Assembly (NCBI RefSeq): GCF_023369855.1
Contig: NZ_JAMBPP010000020.1
Span: 8,069-65,470 of the forward strand
Direction: 5' to 3'
From: Actinotalea alkalitolerans
GTDB lineage: Bacteria; Actinomycetota; Actinomycetes; Actinomycetales; Cellulomonadaceae
Length of the DNA: 57,402 nt
This document shows, piece by piece, positions 15,281 to 23,712 of this stretch; the first letter of the stretch is position 1, and each line of letters starts with the position of its first letter. The position numbers were made by a program, and so were the translations under genes. A model generated the notes under the pieces. It ran no database searches and was not told where the DNA came from. It saw nothing but the letters and a program-made list of their open reading frames with translations.

Positions 15281-16444
15281 GTGACCGCGATCCAGAACAA
15301 GACCAACACCAAGACCCTGACCAGCCCGCTGCTGGAGATCATCGACGTGCACGAGGTCGACGACGCCGGCGGCGTGCACTACGAGACGGTGATGACGGCC
15401 GGCTTCCTCGTCGACCTCGTCGAGCGCGACCTGCTGAAGCTGACCGGAAACATCCGGCCGGCGCACGCGGGCGGCCAGGCCCTGCGGGGCAAGACACGGG
15501 CCAAGGTCGAGAAGTGGGCCCGAGAGCTGCTGGCGAACAACGCAGTGATCGGAAACATCAGCGTCCGCCTCAACCCCGAGACGTCCATGTTCGACGTGGT
15601 CACCGACGACGAGGGCGTGGAGATCCTGCTCCTGGACCGCGGCGAGCTCGACTGCGCCGTGGACTCCCTGTCGCGGATCAAGTCGATCCTGCTCGCGGCT
15701 GCCAGCCCGGCGCAGACCTTCGACCTCGCCACCCGGTTCCAGGTCCGAATCTGGATCGCCAACGACGAGGAGGCCAAGCGCGTGGCCGCCGTCTACAACA
15801 CCCGCGGCGACAAGGTCAACGACTCGGCGGCCAAGTTCGCCTACTCCGAGACCCCCGAGCAGCGCGTGGCGAACCTGCTCATGAAGTCCAGCCGACACCT
15901 CGGCCAGGACAACATCGAGGTCCTCACCAACACCGTCTCCGCCTCGAGCCACAAGCTCGCGGCCTACAACACGCTCTCGCAGGCGATCGAGACGTTCTGG
16001 CAGGCCGAGCCCGTCACGGAGGAGGACGTCCGGGAGCACGCCGAGTGGCTCAAGGAAGCGTGGGACGCCCTGGTCGCGGTCCGGCCGGAGTTCGGCCGGC
16101 TGACCAAGGCCAAGCGTCAGGAGCTGCGCGGGCAGTCGATGGCCGGGACCGCCGTCAGCATCCACGGGATCGTGGCGGTCATGTACGCGATGTGGCGCGA
16201 CGGGGTCGACCCCGCCACCGCCTTCAAGGCCCTGGACGCCACTGAGACCGTCGACGTCGACCTGGATGGCAAGGCCTACACCCAGGAGGTGGACTACTTC
16301 TCCTACGAGAACCCCGTCTGGCAGCGCATCGGCATTCTGATCCCCTCTCCGGACAAGGAGGGCAACGAGCGGCTGACGCTGCGGATGAGCTTCCAGACCC
16401 GCACGGCGATGGGCAAGGAGCTCAAGACCAAGATGGGCCTGTGA
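15281..16444 (+). CDS. DndB/DGQHR-like protein with degenerate signature
   Basis: This 387-aa protein is intact and strongly expressed-looking (near-consensus promoter, good ribosome site, terminator). The stretch LDRGELDCAVDSLSRIKSIL (about 108-127) sits where DGQHR-family proteins have DGQHR. It is followed by FQVRIWIANDEEAKRV and VYNTRGDKVNDSAAKF, which resemble the AA-xx-F-xx-INS-x-GK-xVN part of DndB-like proteins. DndB regulates DNA phosphorothioation genes. No other dnd gene is visible. The assignment is tentative; a plasmid maintenance protein is possible. Confidence 0.4.
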   Translation: MTAIQNKTNTKTLTSPLLEIIDVHEVDDAGGVHYETVMTAGFLVDLVERDLLKLTGNIRPAHAGGQALRGKTRAKVEKWARELLANNAVIGNISVRLNPETSMFDVVTDDEGVEILLLDRGELDCAVDSLSRIKSILLAAASPAQTFDLATRFQVRIWIANDEEAKRVAAVYNTRGDKVNDSAAKFAYSETPEQRVANLLMKSSRHLGQDNIEVLTNTVSASSHKLAAYNTLSQAIETFWQAEPVTEEDVREHAEWLKEAWDALVAVRPEFGRLTKAKRQELRGQSMAGTAVSIHGIVAVMYAMWRDGVDPATAFKALDATETVDVDLDGKAYTQEVDYFSYENPVWQRIGILIPSPDKEGNERLTLRMSFQTRTAMGKELKTKMGL

Positions 16445-16455
16445 CAGCCCCGGTC

Positions 16456-16488
16456 GGGGAGGGTGCGCAACGCATGCGCACCCTCCCC
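16456..16488 (+). terminator. Strong intrinsic-type hairpin
   Basis: A perfect 13-bp stem (GGGGAGGGTGCGC paired with GCGCACCCTCCCC) with a seven-base loop lies 11 bases after the DndB-like stop. It separates that gene from the methyltransferase. No U-tract is seen. Confidence 0.8.
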
Positions 16489-16531
16489 GGCGCGCCTGGC
16501 GCGTCGTCCGCGCACACTTCAACGACAGCTG

Positions 16532-16537
16532 TAGGTT
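16532..16537 (+). promoter_or_regulatory. -10 element of a leaderless methyltransferase transcript
   Basis: TAGGTT ends six bases before the GTG at 16544. The block GTAGGTTGCTC is identical to the one preceding the small gene at 49770. No clear -35 is seen. The ArsR-type domain of the encoded protein could regulate this site. Confidence 0.5.
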
Positions 16538-16543
16538 GCTCGG

Positions 16544-18019
16544 GTGACCAACACGAGCAGCGACGCACTCGAGACGCTGGCCCCCTTGGCCCAGGCGCTG
16601 GCCGAGCCGACCCGACGGCGGGTACTCGCTGTCCTGGCCCGCGACGGCCACGCCTACCCCGGTGAGCTGGCCGTCGAGCTGGGCCTGGCGCCCACCGCGC
16701 TGTCGCACCACCTCACCTGGCTGCGCCGCGCCGGCCTCACCGTAGCCGTCCTAGAAGGACGACGCCGTCGACATCTCCTCAGCTCCGACGATCTGCAGGC
16801 GATGCTCCGCGAGCTGAGCCCGGCGGCGACCGGCGGCGGATCAGAGACCCGGTACGCGCCATCACGGATCCCCAGCTCCCACCCCCATCACCAACCGCGA
16901 GACCTCACCGCGCAGCAGCGGGAGGCGTTCCGCCGCACCGCGACGCTGTCACGGCTGGCGAAAACCGCGGCGCTGGCCGGCGAGGGCCCCGAGCCGATCC
17001 ACGACGTCAACGTGCCCAAGCTCTCCGCGCACGACCTCATGCCTGAACGATCCCCCAACGGCCTGCGCGCACTCTCGTTGTTCTCGGGAGGTGGCGGGCT
17101 GGACCTCGGGTTCGCCCGGGCAGGCATGGCCCACGTCGCCTCCTTCGAGCTGATGCAGGACGCCGCCAACACCCTGCAGAAGGCGCACCCGGACTGGCAG
17201 GTCTTCGGCGGCCCCGAGGGTGACGTCGGACGGGTCAATTGGAAGGCCTGGCGCGACCAGGTCGAGGTCCTCCACGGTGGGCCCCCGTGCCAGCCGTTCT
17301 CGGTCGCGGGCAGACAGCGCGGCCAGCTAGACCCCCGGGACGGATGGCCGGCCTACGTACGCGCCGTGCGGGCCGTGCGGCCGCTCGCATTCGTGGCCGA
17401 GAACGTCCCCGCCCTGGCGTCGAAGAAGTTCGCCGACTACGTCGAGCAGACGATCACGGGGCCGCTGGGGCGCGACTACACCATCGTCCGACTGCTGCTG
17501 CGAGCCGAAGAGTTCGGCGTTCCGCAAACCCGCCGCCGGGTGGTGTGGGTGGGCTTCCGCCGGCGCCGCGACGCCGCGCGGTACGAGCCGCCCGCCCCGA
17601 CCCATGCCTGGGTCCCGGACGGTGAGCCGCCGGTCGGCCTGCCTCGCACGCTCGGCGTCCGCGAAGCGCTGGGACTACCGGACATCGGCTTTGACGCCCT
17701 GTCCCCGACGATCCGCAGCACCCTGACCGGACCCCGCCACACGACCTCGATCCTCAACAGCACGGCAGCCCAGCGGGTCTTCGCCCAGCTTCAGATCTGG
17801 CCAAACGGGGTTGCACCCACCCGGGAGCGCGCCCGTGCATTCGTGGCCGCCAACGGCCACTTTCGGCTCTCCGTGCCGGATGTCGCGCTTCTGCAGGGGT
17901 TCCCGGACGACTGGCCGTTCCAAGGAGCCACCTATATGCAGCTTGGACAGATCGGGAACGCCGTACCCCCGCCGATGGCCTACGCCGTCGCGTCTTCGGT
18001 CGCCGCCGCCTTGGCCTGA
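16544..18019 (+). CDS. C5-cytosine DNA methyltransferase fused to an ArsR-type HTH
   Basis: This 491-aa protein joins two parts. Residues about 1-95 are an ArsR-like winged helix (LAEPTRRRVLAVLARDG, ALSHHLTWLRRAGL). Residues about 170-491 are a Dcm-type enzyme: motif I SLFSGGGGLDLGF, motif IV GGPPCQPFS with the catalytic Cys near 249, ENVPAL, QTRRRVVWVGF, and motif X GNAVPPPMA. It methylates cytosine at C5 in an unknown target and would protect against the nuclease encoded opposite. The fused HTH suggests it also represses its own promoter, as HTH-bearing methyltransferases like M.SsoII do, though with a different HTH type. Confidence 0.9.
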   Translation: MTNTSSDALETLAPLAQALAEPTRRRVLAVLARDGHAYPGELAVELGLAPTALSHHLTWLRRAGLTVAVLEGRRRRHLLSSDDLQAMLRELSPAATGGGSETRYAPSRIPSSHPHHQPRDLTAQQREAFRRTATLSRLAKTAALAGEGPEPIHDVNVPKLSAHDLMPERSPNGLRALSLFSGGGGLDLGFARAGMAHVASFELMQDAANTLQKAHPDWQVFGGPEGDVGRVNWKAWRDQVEVLHGGPPCQPFSVAGRQRGQLDPRDGWPAYVRAVRAVRPLAFVAENVPALASKKFADYVEQTITGPLGRDYTIVRLLLRAEEFGVPQTRRRVVWVGFRRRRDAARYEPPAPTHAWVPDGEPPVGLPRTLGVREALGLPDIGFDALSPTIRSTLTGPRHTTSILNSTAAQRVFAQLQIWPNGVAPTRERARAFVAANGHFRLSVPDVALLQGFPDDWPFQGATYMQLGQIGNAVPPPMAYAVASSVAAALA

Positions 18020-18747
18020 TCCATCACCACCGGGTCGACGTCGGCCCGCACGTTCCCGCCGGCGGCCTCTGCCGTCCGCTTCTCTGCGAGGTACGCGCGG
18101 ACCAGAACCCGGAGCCTTGCCGCATGGTCCTTCTCGATCACGGGCAGCCCGTCGAGGTAGGGGCCCGGGATGTGCGGGTTGTTGAGCGTTGCGCCACGAC
18201 GGATCACATACCCGCATCGCTCCCGCAGGAGCTCCACCATGCGGGCCTTGGAGTAGCCCGAGCTGTCCAGGTCCGCGTTGTCCACGTACTGCGCAGCGCT
18301 CCACTGGTTCTTCATGATGGAACGGGCCTCGGCGATCTCGTATCGCGCCCGGTCCCCCAGCACCTGCACCAGGACCTCGTCGGTGACCAGCTGCGGTGCA
18401 CGCTGGGCGAGGATCAGGTCGGGGAGCACGTAGCGCTCCTTCTCCGCGATCCAGGGAGCCATGTCGGCTGGCGAGGCGTAGCGGCAGCTCAGCAGACGGC
18501 TGCCGGCCTTGTCGTAGAAAGCGAACAGCCAGTGCATGTCACGCCACTTGGCGATGTGCTGCGGGCCGAAGTCACGCACCGTCGAGACCGACTTGCTGGT
18601 GGTCGACTTCAGCTCGAACGGCAGCGGCTCCTCGAGCTCCTCGAGCTCGAGGACGGCATCCACGTCCGAGCGGCCCCGGCCGGCGGCCACGACCAGGTTG
18701 AACTTGTCGATCATCTGCTGCTCGCGGGCGTCATCCTGGACTGGCAT
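17980..18747 (-). CDS. Probable type II restriction endonuclease
   Basis: This 255-aa protein shows a PD-(D/E)xK-like core: SDVDAVLEL, then PFELKSTTSKSVSTVRDFG (about 27-60), followed by HIAKWRDMHWLFAFY. The acidic residue plus E-x-K spacing fits restriction nucleases that act on DNA. The gene converges on the methyltransferase gene and overlaps its end by 40 bases, the usual partner arrangement. The start at 18747 is chosen because the sequence upstream is low-complexity. CAGGGT six bases upstream could be a leaderless -10. Specificity is unknown. Confidence 0.7.
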   Translation of the reverse strand: MPVQDDAREQQMIDKFNLVVAAGRGRSDVDAVLELEELEEPLPFELKSTTSKSVSTVRDFGPQHIAKWRDMHWLFAFYDKAGSRLLSCRYASPADMAPWIAEKERYVLPDLILAQRAPQLVTDEVLVQVLGDRARYEIAEARSIMKNQWSAAQYVDNADLDSSGYSKARMVELLRERCGYVIRRGATLNNPHIPGPYLDGLPVIEKDHAARLRVLVRAYLAEKRTAEAAGGNVRADVDPVVMDQAKAAATEDATA

Positions 18748-18930
18748 GTCCACACCCTGCCCGGTTGCCTGACCGTCGGCTCGCAGCGACCCGCCGATGC
18801 CGCCTGCCCTGTTGCTGCTCAACCGGGCTGCCGGGCTGCGGAGGGCACTGTCCTCCTCACAGGCCGTGGGGCAGGTCACGGTGTCAACCAGCCCTGCAGC
18901 AGTCCCCCGTGACGCGAATCCGATCCAGGG

Positions 18931-19341
18931 TCAGAGCGGGCCACGCTCGACGTCGACCGTCCCGTCATCGCCGGCCGGGTCGCTTCCGTGGGTGGCGATT
19001 AGTGGCAGCCAGTTGAGGACCTGCCCGGCGAGGGTGAGTAGCTGGGGGTCGGGGGCGCCGGTGCGGCGGGCATTGATCCCGGCGGCCGCAGTGAACCGCT
19101 CGGGGTGGTCCACCTGCTCCTGGCGCAGCCTTTGGGCATGGGCGGCGATGCTCAAGACGCGCTCAGTGCCTTCCGCAGGTGCGTCGGGGTTGCGTCGGTC
19201 GTGGTCGTCGACGACTGCGGCGACGGCGGCGTAGCCGCCGAACGCACTGGGCGTCACCCACCGCAGGGTCCGCCGTGCGCGTGACCGGGACCAGACGATC
19301 TCACGCAGCAGCTCGTCGGTGGTGGTCTCCTCGTCGCTCAT
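18931..19341 (-). CDS. Plasmid-borne hypothetical protein
   Basis: This 136-aa soluble protein starts with MSDEETTTDELLREIVWSRS. It is likely all-helical and has no recognisable domain. The ATG at 19341 overlaps the stop of the upstream gene (ATGA), so the two are coupled. It is the last gene of a leftward four-gene unit headed by the DUF6573 gene. Confidence 0.6.
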   Translation of the reverse strand: MSDEETTTDELLREIVWSRSRARRTLRWVTPSAFGGYAAVAAVVDDHDRRNPDAPAEGTERVLSIAAHAQRLRQEQVDHPERFTAAAGINARRTGAPDPQLLTLAGQVLNWLPLIATHGSDPAGDDGTVDVERGPL

Positions 19342-19622
19342 GCTGCGCCCCTCCCCCGCTGCAGGCGGTGCCCGTGGGTAGCGTGCCAGGCGCCCGTGAG
19401 GTGGTCGACGTCGATGCCGGGGTGGGCCAGGACGTACGCGGCGAGCCGTCCGGTGTTCTCCACGACCGCGGCGCCGGCGGTGGTGAGCAGCCAGTCCGCG
19501 ATGAGCAGGGCCGGCACGGGGTCGGTCCCGATGATGTCCTGCCCTGCGGCGGTGAGGAGCCGGTGCGCGCCTCGAGCGCGGATAGCCGGTGCCCAGGTGG
19601 TCAGAGCGGCCTTCTCCTGCAC
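19338..19622 (-). CDS. Plasmid-borne hypothetical protein
   Basis: This 94-aa protein contains a hydrophobic middle (PVPALLIADWLLTTAGAAVV) and many histidines near the end (HLTGAWHATHGHRLQ). It is coupled to the following gene by an ATGA overlap. I do not recognise the family. Confidence 0.55.
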   Translation of the reverse strand: MQEKAALTTWAPAIRARGAHRLLTAAGQDIIGTDPVPALLIADWLLTTAGAAVVENTGRLAAYVLAHPGIDVDHLTGAWHATHGHRLQRGRGAA

Positions 19623-19634
19623 GAGCTGGTGTAC

Positions 19635-19892
19635 CTAGCTGGGGGCCTGGCCATTCGCGATCGCGGCCGCGGCGTGCATGCGTAGGGCGTGGGCGGCGTA
19701 CTGGCCGGCCGAGGCGGTGCGCCTGGCGGCCTTGTACCCGGTGCGCAGGACGGTCTGGCCGGCTTCGGCGGCGGCCCACGGTTCGGGGTCGACACCGGTT
19801 GGGGTGGTGGCGGCACGGGTGAAGTGAACGAGGGTCAGGATCGGCTCGGCCCACGGTGCGGGCAGTGGGCGCAGGCGGCGGGTGGTGGTCAT
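19635..19892 (-). CDS. Plasmid-borne hypothetical protein
   Basis: This 85-aa protein is small and basic at the N-terminus (MTTTRRLRPLPAPWAEP), with an alanine-rich tail. The start is the ATG that begins the MTTTRR run; the sequence upstream loses coding character. The stop lies 12 bases before the next start, consistent with one transcript. Confidence 0.55.
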   Translation of the reverse strand: MTTTRRLRPLPAPWAEPILTLVHFTRAATTPTGVDPEPWAAAEAGQTVLRTGYKAARRTASAGQYAAHALRMHAAAAIANGQAPS

Positions 19893-19987
19893 CTCGAGCT
19901 CCTCGCTGGTCGGTGCGGTGCTGGCGGATGGAGCGCAGGGGCCGGCGGTGTCAGTGGTCACGCCAACCCTCCGCGGTCTGGGTGGGT

Positions 19988-20389
19988 TCAGTCCTCGGTG
20001 GGGGTCATGACGGTCAGGACGGGCTCGCCGTCGTCGCCGGGGCCGATGTGGATCACGAGGCTGGTCAGCCGGGGGCGAGTGGCTCGGGGTGTGTTGGGGA
20101 TCCGCAGGACGCGGAACTCGACCCGGTCGGTGTCGGTGGTGCCAGTCCCACGGATGGTGACGCGGGCCATCGTCAGGACGTCCCACAGCCGCCCGGCTTC
20201 GTCCTGGTACTCGTCGTTGTCGCGGGTCCAGGCGACGGCCTCGGCCCAGGCGTTGGCGGTGAGGGCGACGGGGTGGACGAACCCTGCTTCGCGGGCGGTG
20301 GGGGTGACGTCGATGAGGGCGCCGTCGGCGATGGCCTGGGCGCGGGTGTAGCGGTGGATGACGGGTCCGAAGAGCTCGGTGAGGTCCAC
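19988..20389 (-). CDS. DUF6573 family protein
   Basis: This 133-aa protein matches the DUF6573 pattern: FGPVIHRYTRAQAIADGALIDVTP at the N-terminus, then AREAGFVHPVALTANAW and a middle WDVLTMA. The family is common on actinobacterial plasmids and conjugative elements. Its function is unknown. GTG start. It heads the leftward unit and lies directly below leader-repeat copy 1. Confidence 0.75.
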   Translation of the reverse strand: MDLTELFGPVIHRYTRAQAIADGALIDVTPTAREAGFVHPVALTANAWAEAVAWTRDNDEYQDEAGRLWDVLTMARVTIRGTGTTDTDRVEFRVLRIPNTPRATRPRLTSLVIHIGPGDDGEPVLTVMTPTED

Positions 20390-20416
20390 GGGTGGTCCCC
20401 TTCCTGCGCAGGTGGT

Positions 20417-20650
20417 GGGTGGTCTGCGGTGCCGACCGTTTTTCGCCCCCTCCTGGCGCTGTGAATCACCGCCGGCATGAGCGGGTGGAGCGGCAACCCG
20501 TAGGGCGGCGAGGAAGGCGAGTTCGGCCGGGCTCAGTGAGCGCAGCGAACGCAGGTCGGGCTCGTCGACGAAGACGGCCCGGCCGTAGGCCGGGCTTGCG
20601 CGTAGGCCGCGCCGGCGATGATGGGAAGCCAGGAGGGGAAAGAGAGACGA
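20417..20650 (-). repeat. Leader repeat, copy 1 (upstream of DUF6573 gene)
   Basis: This is non-coding DNA homologous to copies at 23713-24115 and 27261-27665. The best-conserved part starts at 20430 (TGCCGACCGTTTTTCGCC on the + strand). It includes CCCCTCCTGGCGC and CACCGCCGGCATGAGCG. Blocks with GAGTTCGGCCGGGCTCA, CAGGTCGGGCTCGTC and CGCCGGCGATGATG follow. Small insertions break any shared reading frame, so the signal is at the DNA or RNA level. Confidence 0.75.
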
Positions 20651-20745
20651 GTGCTTGTGCGGCCGGTCCCGTAGGGACCGTCCGCCGCCGCGCGCTCCGT
20701 CGCGTGGCGCAGCTGGGGGTGCGGGGGCGGCCGAGTCACCCCGCC

Positions 20746-20777
20746 GCGGTGCGCCCGGCTCGATGCCGGCGCACCGC
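20746..20777 (-). terminator. 3' hairpin A, downstream of the 20840-21772 gene
   Basis: A 13-bp stem with one bulge (GCGGTGCGC-CGGC paired with GCCGGCGCACCGC) has the loop TCGAT. It recurs with the same loop at 22137-22168 and 26103-26137, each time just downstream of a leftward gene. It probably ends or processes the transcript. Confidence 0.65.
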
Positions 20778-20839
20778 GCCCGCCGGCCCCGGGCCCGGCG
20801 GGCGGACCCGCAGGGTCCGGCGCGGCGCCGGTCGCTGCC

Positions 20840-21772
20840 TCACCGCTCGTCGCGGTCGTGCAGGCGCATCGGCCCGGTGATGCCGGTGATGGGCTCGTGG
20901 CCGGTGACGGTGGCCCCGTTGAACTTCCACCCGCCGGTCCTGACCTGTCCGGGGGTGTAGGGCTCGGCGTAGACGGTGGTGCGGGTCTCGGAGAAGAACG
21001 GGTAGGTGCGCCGCACGATCGCCAGCCCTTCCCCCGGCTCGCCGGTCAGGGTCTCGACGCGCACGGTCCCGGCGACGTCGTTCCGGTCGACCAGCGCCAC
21101 GACCGGTGCCGTGGTGGTGGTGCCGTCGGTGTGGTGGACGGTCACGGTCAGCCCGTCCGGGGCGTCCCACGGCGGGCCGTCCTGCTCGGCGGCCGCGTTC
21201 ACGGTGTAGGTCGCGAGCAGCCGCAGGACCTCGGTGACCACTGCGGGGATGCTGTGGGCGGTGCGCTCGTGACCCGGGGCCTCGTGCTCGCGGTCCTCGT
21301 ACGCGGCCAGGTAGAACACCGGGGCGCCGTCCCAGACCTCGACCCCGACCATGATCCGGTCGTTGCCGGACGGCCAGGTGAGGACCACGGCGACGTTGGT
21401 CCCGCCGGTCGTGGACGCCAGCGGCCCGGGGACCCCGGCGTGGCGCAGCGTCTCGGCCAGGGCGGTCGCGACCTGCCCAGCCGGGGTGTGGGCCTCCTCG
21501 AGCGTCAGGACGGAGGTGGACGGCTCGACGTACCGGTTGGCGTCGACTCCGGCGGCGTTCACGCGCACGTCGCGGGTCAGGTCCTCGCTGATGCGGTAGG
21601 TGATCGTCCACGGGTAGTCGGCCCGCTCGTCGGTGCGCCGCACCGCGACCACGCGCGCCGCGCGTGCCAGGCACGTGCCGTGCTGGGGGTCGCCGTACAG
21701 GGCTGAGATGTGGTCGCCGACCTGGTACGGGGCGCGAGCGGTTCGGGCCGGGCGGGTGCGGGTGGTGGTCAT
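20840..21772 (-). CDS. Plasmid-borne hypothetical protein
   Basis: This 310-aa soluble protein starts at an ATG with a GAAGGAG ribosome site. The N-terminus (YQVGDHISALYGD) looks like a small beta-barrel, and there are further beta-rich parts (WTITYRISEDLTRDVRV, TVTVHHTDGTTTTAPV). I recognise no enzyme motif. It lies in the backbone between the ParB-like and DUF6573 genes. A long structured leader precedes it. Confidence 0.6.
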   Translation of the reverse strand: MTTTRTRPARTARAPYQVGDHISALYGDPQHGTCLARAARVVAVRRTDERADYPWTITYRISEDLTRDVRVNAAGVDANRYVEPSTSVLTLEEAHTPAGQVATALAETLRHAGVPGPLASTTGGTNVAVVLTWPSGNDRIMVGVEVWDGAPVFYLAAYEDREHEAPGHERTAHSIPAVVTEVLRLLATYTVNAAAEQDGPPWDAPDGLTVTVHHTDGTTTTAPVVALVDRNDVAGTVRVETLTGEPGEGLAIVRRTYPFFSETRTTVYAEPYTPGQVRTGGWKFNGATVTGHEPITGITGPMRLHDRDER

Positions 21773-21804
21773 GGTCTTGGCTCCTTCGGTGTCCGGGTGG
21801 TCTG

Positions 21805-21976
21805 GCCGGTGAGCGCCCGATTCCTTTCGGGCCTCACCGGCAGGCGCGAGGCAGCGCCCCGGTCGCAGAGGCTCCGAGCAAGCCCACCCCCGCCGCCCGA
21901 CTTCCCCGGCTCGAGCTCCTTGGTGCGGAGCACCGTCCCTGGCCACCTACGCGAGCTGCGGTGGGGGTGGGCTTGC
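21805..21976 (-). promoter_or_regulatory. Structured 5' leader with nested inverted repeats
   Basis: Two strong structures lie upstream of the 20840-21772 gene. The first is a hairpin at 21805-21841 (GCCGGTGAG with CTCACCGGC, plus an inner GCCCGA/TCGGGC stem), 33 bases before the start codon. The second is a 19-base inverted repeat, GCAAGCCCACCCCC at 21878-21896 against GGGGGTGGGCTTGC at 21958-21976, one mismatch, enclosing a smaller GGTGC/GCACC hairpin. No uORF explains them. They may form an RNA switch or a protein-binding leader. Confidence 0.55.
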
Positions 21977-22136
21977 TTGGAGGGGCAGGGGTGCTACCGG
22001 CCAGGTGAGCCCGACGTGTCCCCGGCCCCGTGACCGTCGTCGCGGCTGGCGCGGAGCGCCCACGAGCTCGGGCCGCGCAGCGGCCACGTCCCGGGGCTGT
22101 TCAGCCCGGGGGGGTGCGGGGGCGGCGGCCCCCGCC

Positions 22137-22168
22137 GTGGTGGGCCGGCTCGATGCCGGCCCCGCCAC
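22137..22168 (-). terminator. 3' hairpin B, downstream of the ParB-like gene
   Basis: A stem of GTGGTGGGCCGGC against GCCGGCCCCGCCAC has one bulge and the loop TCGAT. It belongs to the same family as the hairpins at 20746 and 26103. The flanking GGACCCGCAGG is shared with hairpin A. Confidence 0.6.
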
Positions 22169-22224
22169 GCCCGCCGGGTGACCGACCTGGCCGGACCCGC
22201 AGGCCCGGCCAGGCGGTGCGGAGG

Positions 22225-23685
22225 TCACTCCCCGTTGTCGTAGCCCTTGGCGGCGTCCTGGTCGTCGTCGCCCTCGGCGTCGCTCGGGTAGGTCGGGGCG
22301 GCGGTCGCCAGGGCCTCGACCTCGGACAGGGCGTAGCCCCATCCGGCCAGGGCGGTGAAGTAGGCGCGGTCCTGCTCGCTGACGTTGCGCCAGGTGTGGG
22401 TGCCGGTGCCGTCCTCGATCGCTGCGAGCACCAGCACCAGGGCGATGTGCTGGGCGCGGGCCGGGGTCGCGGTCGCGACCAGGTCCGCCAGCGGGTCCGG
22501 TGCGCCGTAGCCGACGTGCTCGGGCAGACCCAGCAGAGTCCGCGCGAGGCGGTGGCGGGTCTGCGTCGAGGCCTTGTCCAGCGCGTACGTCCCGGCGACC
22601 AGCCGACCGGCGAGGAACCCGGCCGCGTCCTTCGGGGCGGTCTTGCGGGCGGCGAAGCCAGCCAGCCACTCGCGGCGGACCGTCTCGGCGGACTTCCACG
22701 CCTTGTTGTTGGCGATGAGCGCGCGACGCTCGGCCTTCTGCTCCTCGCTCATCGGACCGGACTGCCGCTCGGTGCCGCCGGTGTAGGCGTACCGGTCGAC
22801 GTGACCGTTGCCCTTGGGGTCGGTGCACACGTGGATGGCCTGAACGCCCTTCCAGCCGTTGTCGATCCACGCTGCCCGGCCCGGGCACTCGGCGTGCGTC
22901 TCCGGGGTCAGCGGGGTGCGCTCGTCGCCGTCGAGCGTCGCCAGCTCCACCAGCCGCTTGATCGTCTTGTCGTCGTAGGCCGGGCGGTCGATCACCGGGG
23001 TCCCGGCCTCGGTCAGCGTCGCGGTCAGGTCCGCGACGGCCTGAGCCTCGTCGCGGTCGTCGCGCAGCCGCTGGGCGACGTGCGCGAACTGCTCCGGTTC
23101 GTCCACGGCGGCGACGGTCAGGGCCTTCACGGCCTCGGCGTTCCCGTCGAACTCCGCGACGACGGCGGCCTGGTCGAGGGTCAGGTCGTACTTCGCGGTG
23201 ACGGCGGCGGCGACCTCGGACCCTGCGACCGTCAGGGCGGTGGTGACCTGGTCCTTCTTGGTGTGGGTGCGCTTGGCGATCTGCGCCGCCGACAGGCCGA
23301 GCAGGGAGAGCTGCTGGAACGCGGCGACCCGGTCACGGTCGGCTAGGGCTGCGCGGTGGTCGTTCTCGGCCATCTGCTCGATGATCCGGCGGGCCTCGTC
23401 GGTGTCTCCGTCCACGACGTAGGCGGGGATCGCGGTCAGCCCGGCCTCGATGCTCGCGAGGGTGCGGCGCTGACCTGCCCGGACGTGCAGGGCGTCGGCG
23501 GTGCGCTGGACCAGGATCGGGGTCAGCACGCCGTGGGTCTTGATCGACCCGACGAACTCCGGCGTCAGGGCAGCGTCGGCGCGGACGTTGACCTCAAGGA
23601 CGAGGGTGCGGGGGTCGACCTGGACGATCTGCCCGGTCGTGGTGGTGGCCTCGGCGGCCGTGGTCTGGGACTCGGTGACGGTCAT
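22225..23685 (-). CDS. ParB/RepB/Spo0J-family protein
   Basis: This 486-aa protein has an N-terminal ParB domain: VDPRTLVLEVNVR, ILVQR and HVRAGQRRTLAS (about 23-78). A helix-turn-helix follows (LGLSAAQIAKRTHTKKDQV, about 129-147). The long C-terminal part (about 230-486) is not typical of partition ParB. It resembles accessory ParB-like proteins of actinobacterial plasmids. CTP binding and DNA sliding are known for the family, but the exact role here is unclear, since a second partition pair exists at 29497-30962. The ribosome site GGAGGG precedes the ATG. Confidence 0.8.
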   Translation of the reverse strand: MTVTESQTTAAEATTTTGQIVQVDPRTLVLEVNVRADAALTPEFVGSIKTHGVLTPILVQRTADALHVRAGQRRTLASIEAGLTAIPAYVVDGDTDEARRIIEQMAENDHRAALADRDRVAAFQQLSLLGLSAAQIAKRTHTKKDQVTTALTVAGSEVAAAVTAKYDLTLDQAAVVAEFDGNAEAVKALTVAAVDEPEQFAHVAQRLRDDRDEAQAVADLTATLTEAGTPVIDRPAYDDKTIKRLVELATLDGDERTPLTPETHAECPGRAAWIDNGWKGVQAIHVCTDPKGNGHVDRYAYTGGTERQSGPMSEEQKAERRALIANNKAWKSAETVRREWLAGFAARKTAPKDAAGFLAGRLVAGTYALDKASTQTRHRLARTLLGLPEHVGYGAPDPLADLVATATPARAQHIALVLVLAAIEDGTGTHTWRNVSEQDRAYFTALAGWGYALSEVEALATAAPTYPSDAEGDDDQDAAKGYDNGE

Positions 23686-23712
23686 GGTGAGCCGCCCTCC
23701 TGCCAGGAGCCT

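Noticed and set aside
15122-16711. Long leftward frame (529 codons) over the DndB-like gene
   Set aside because: Antisense shadow without domains; the forward gene has promoter, ribosome site and terminator.
22030-23346. Rightward frame (438 codons) over the ParB-like gene
   Set aside because: Shadow; composition is Val/Gly/Arg-rich and it ignores the ParB signature on the other strand.
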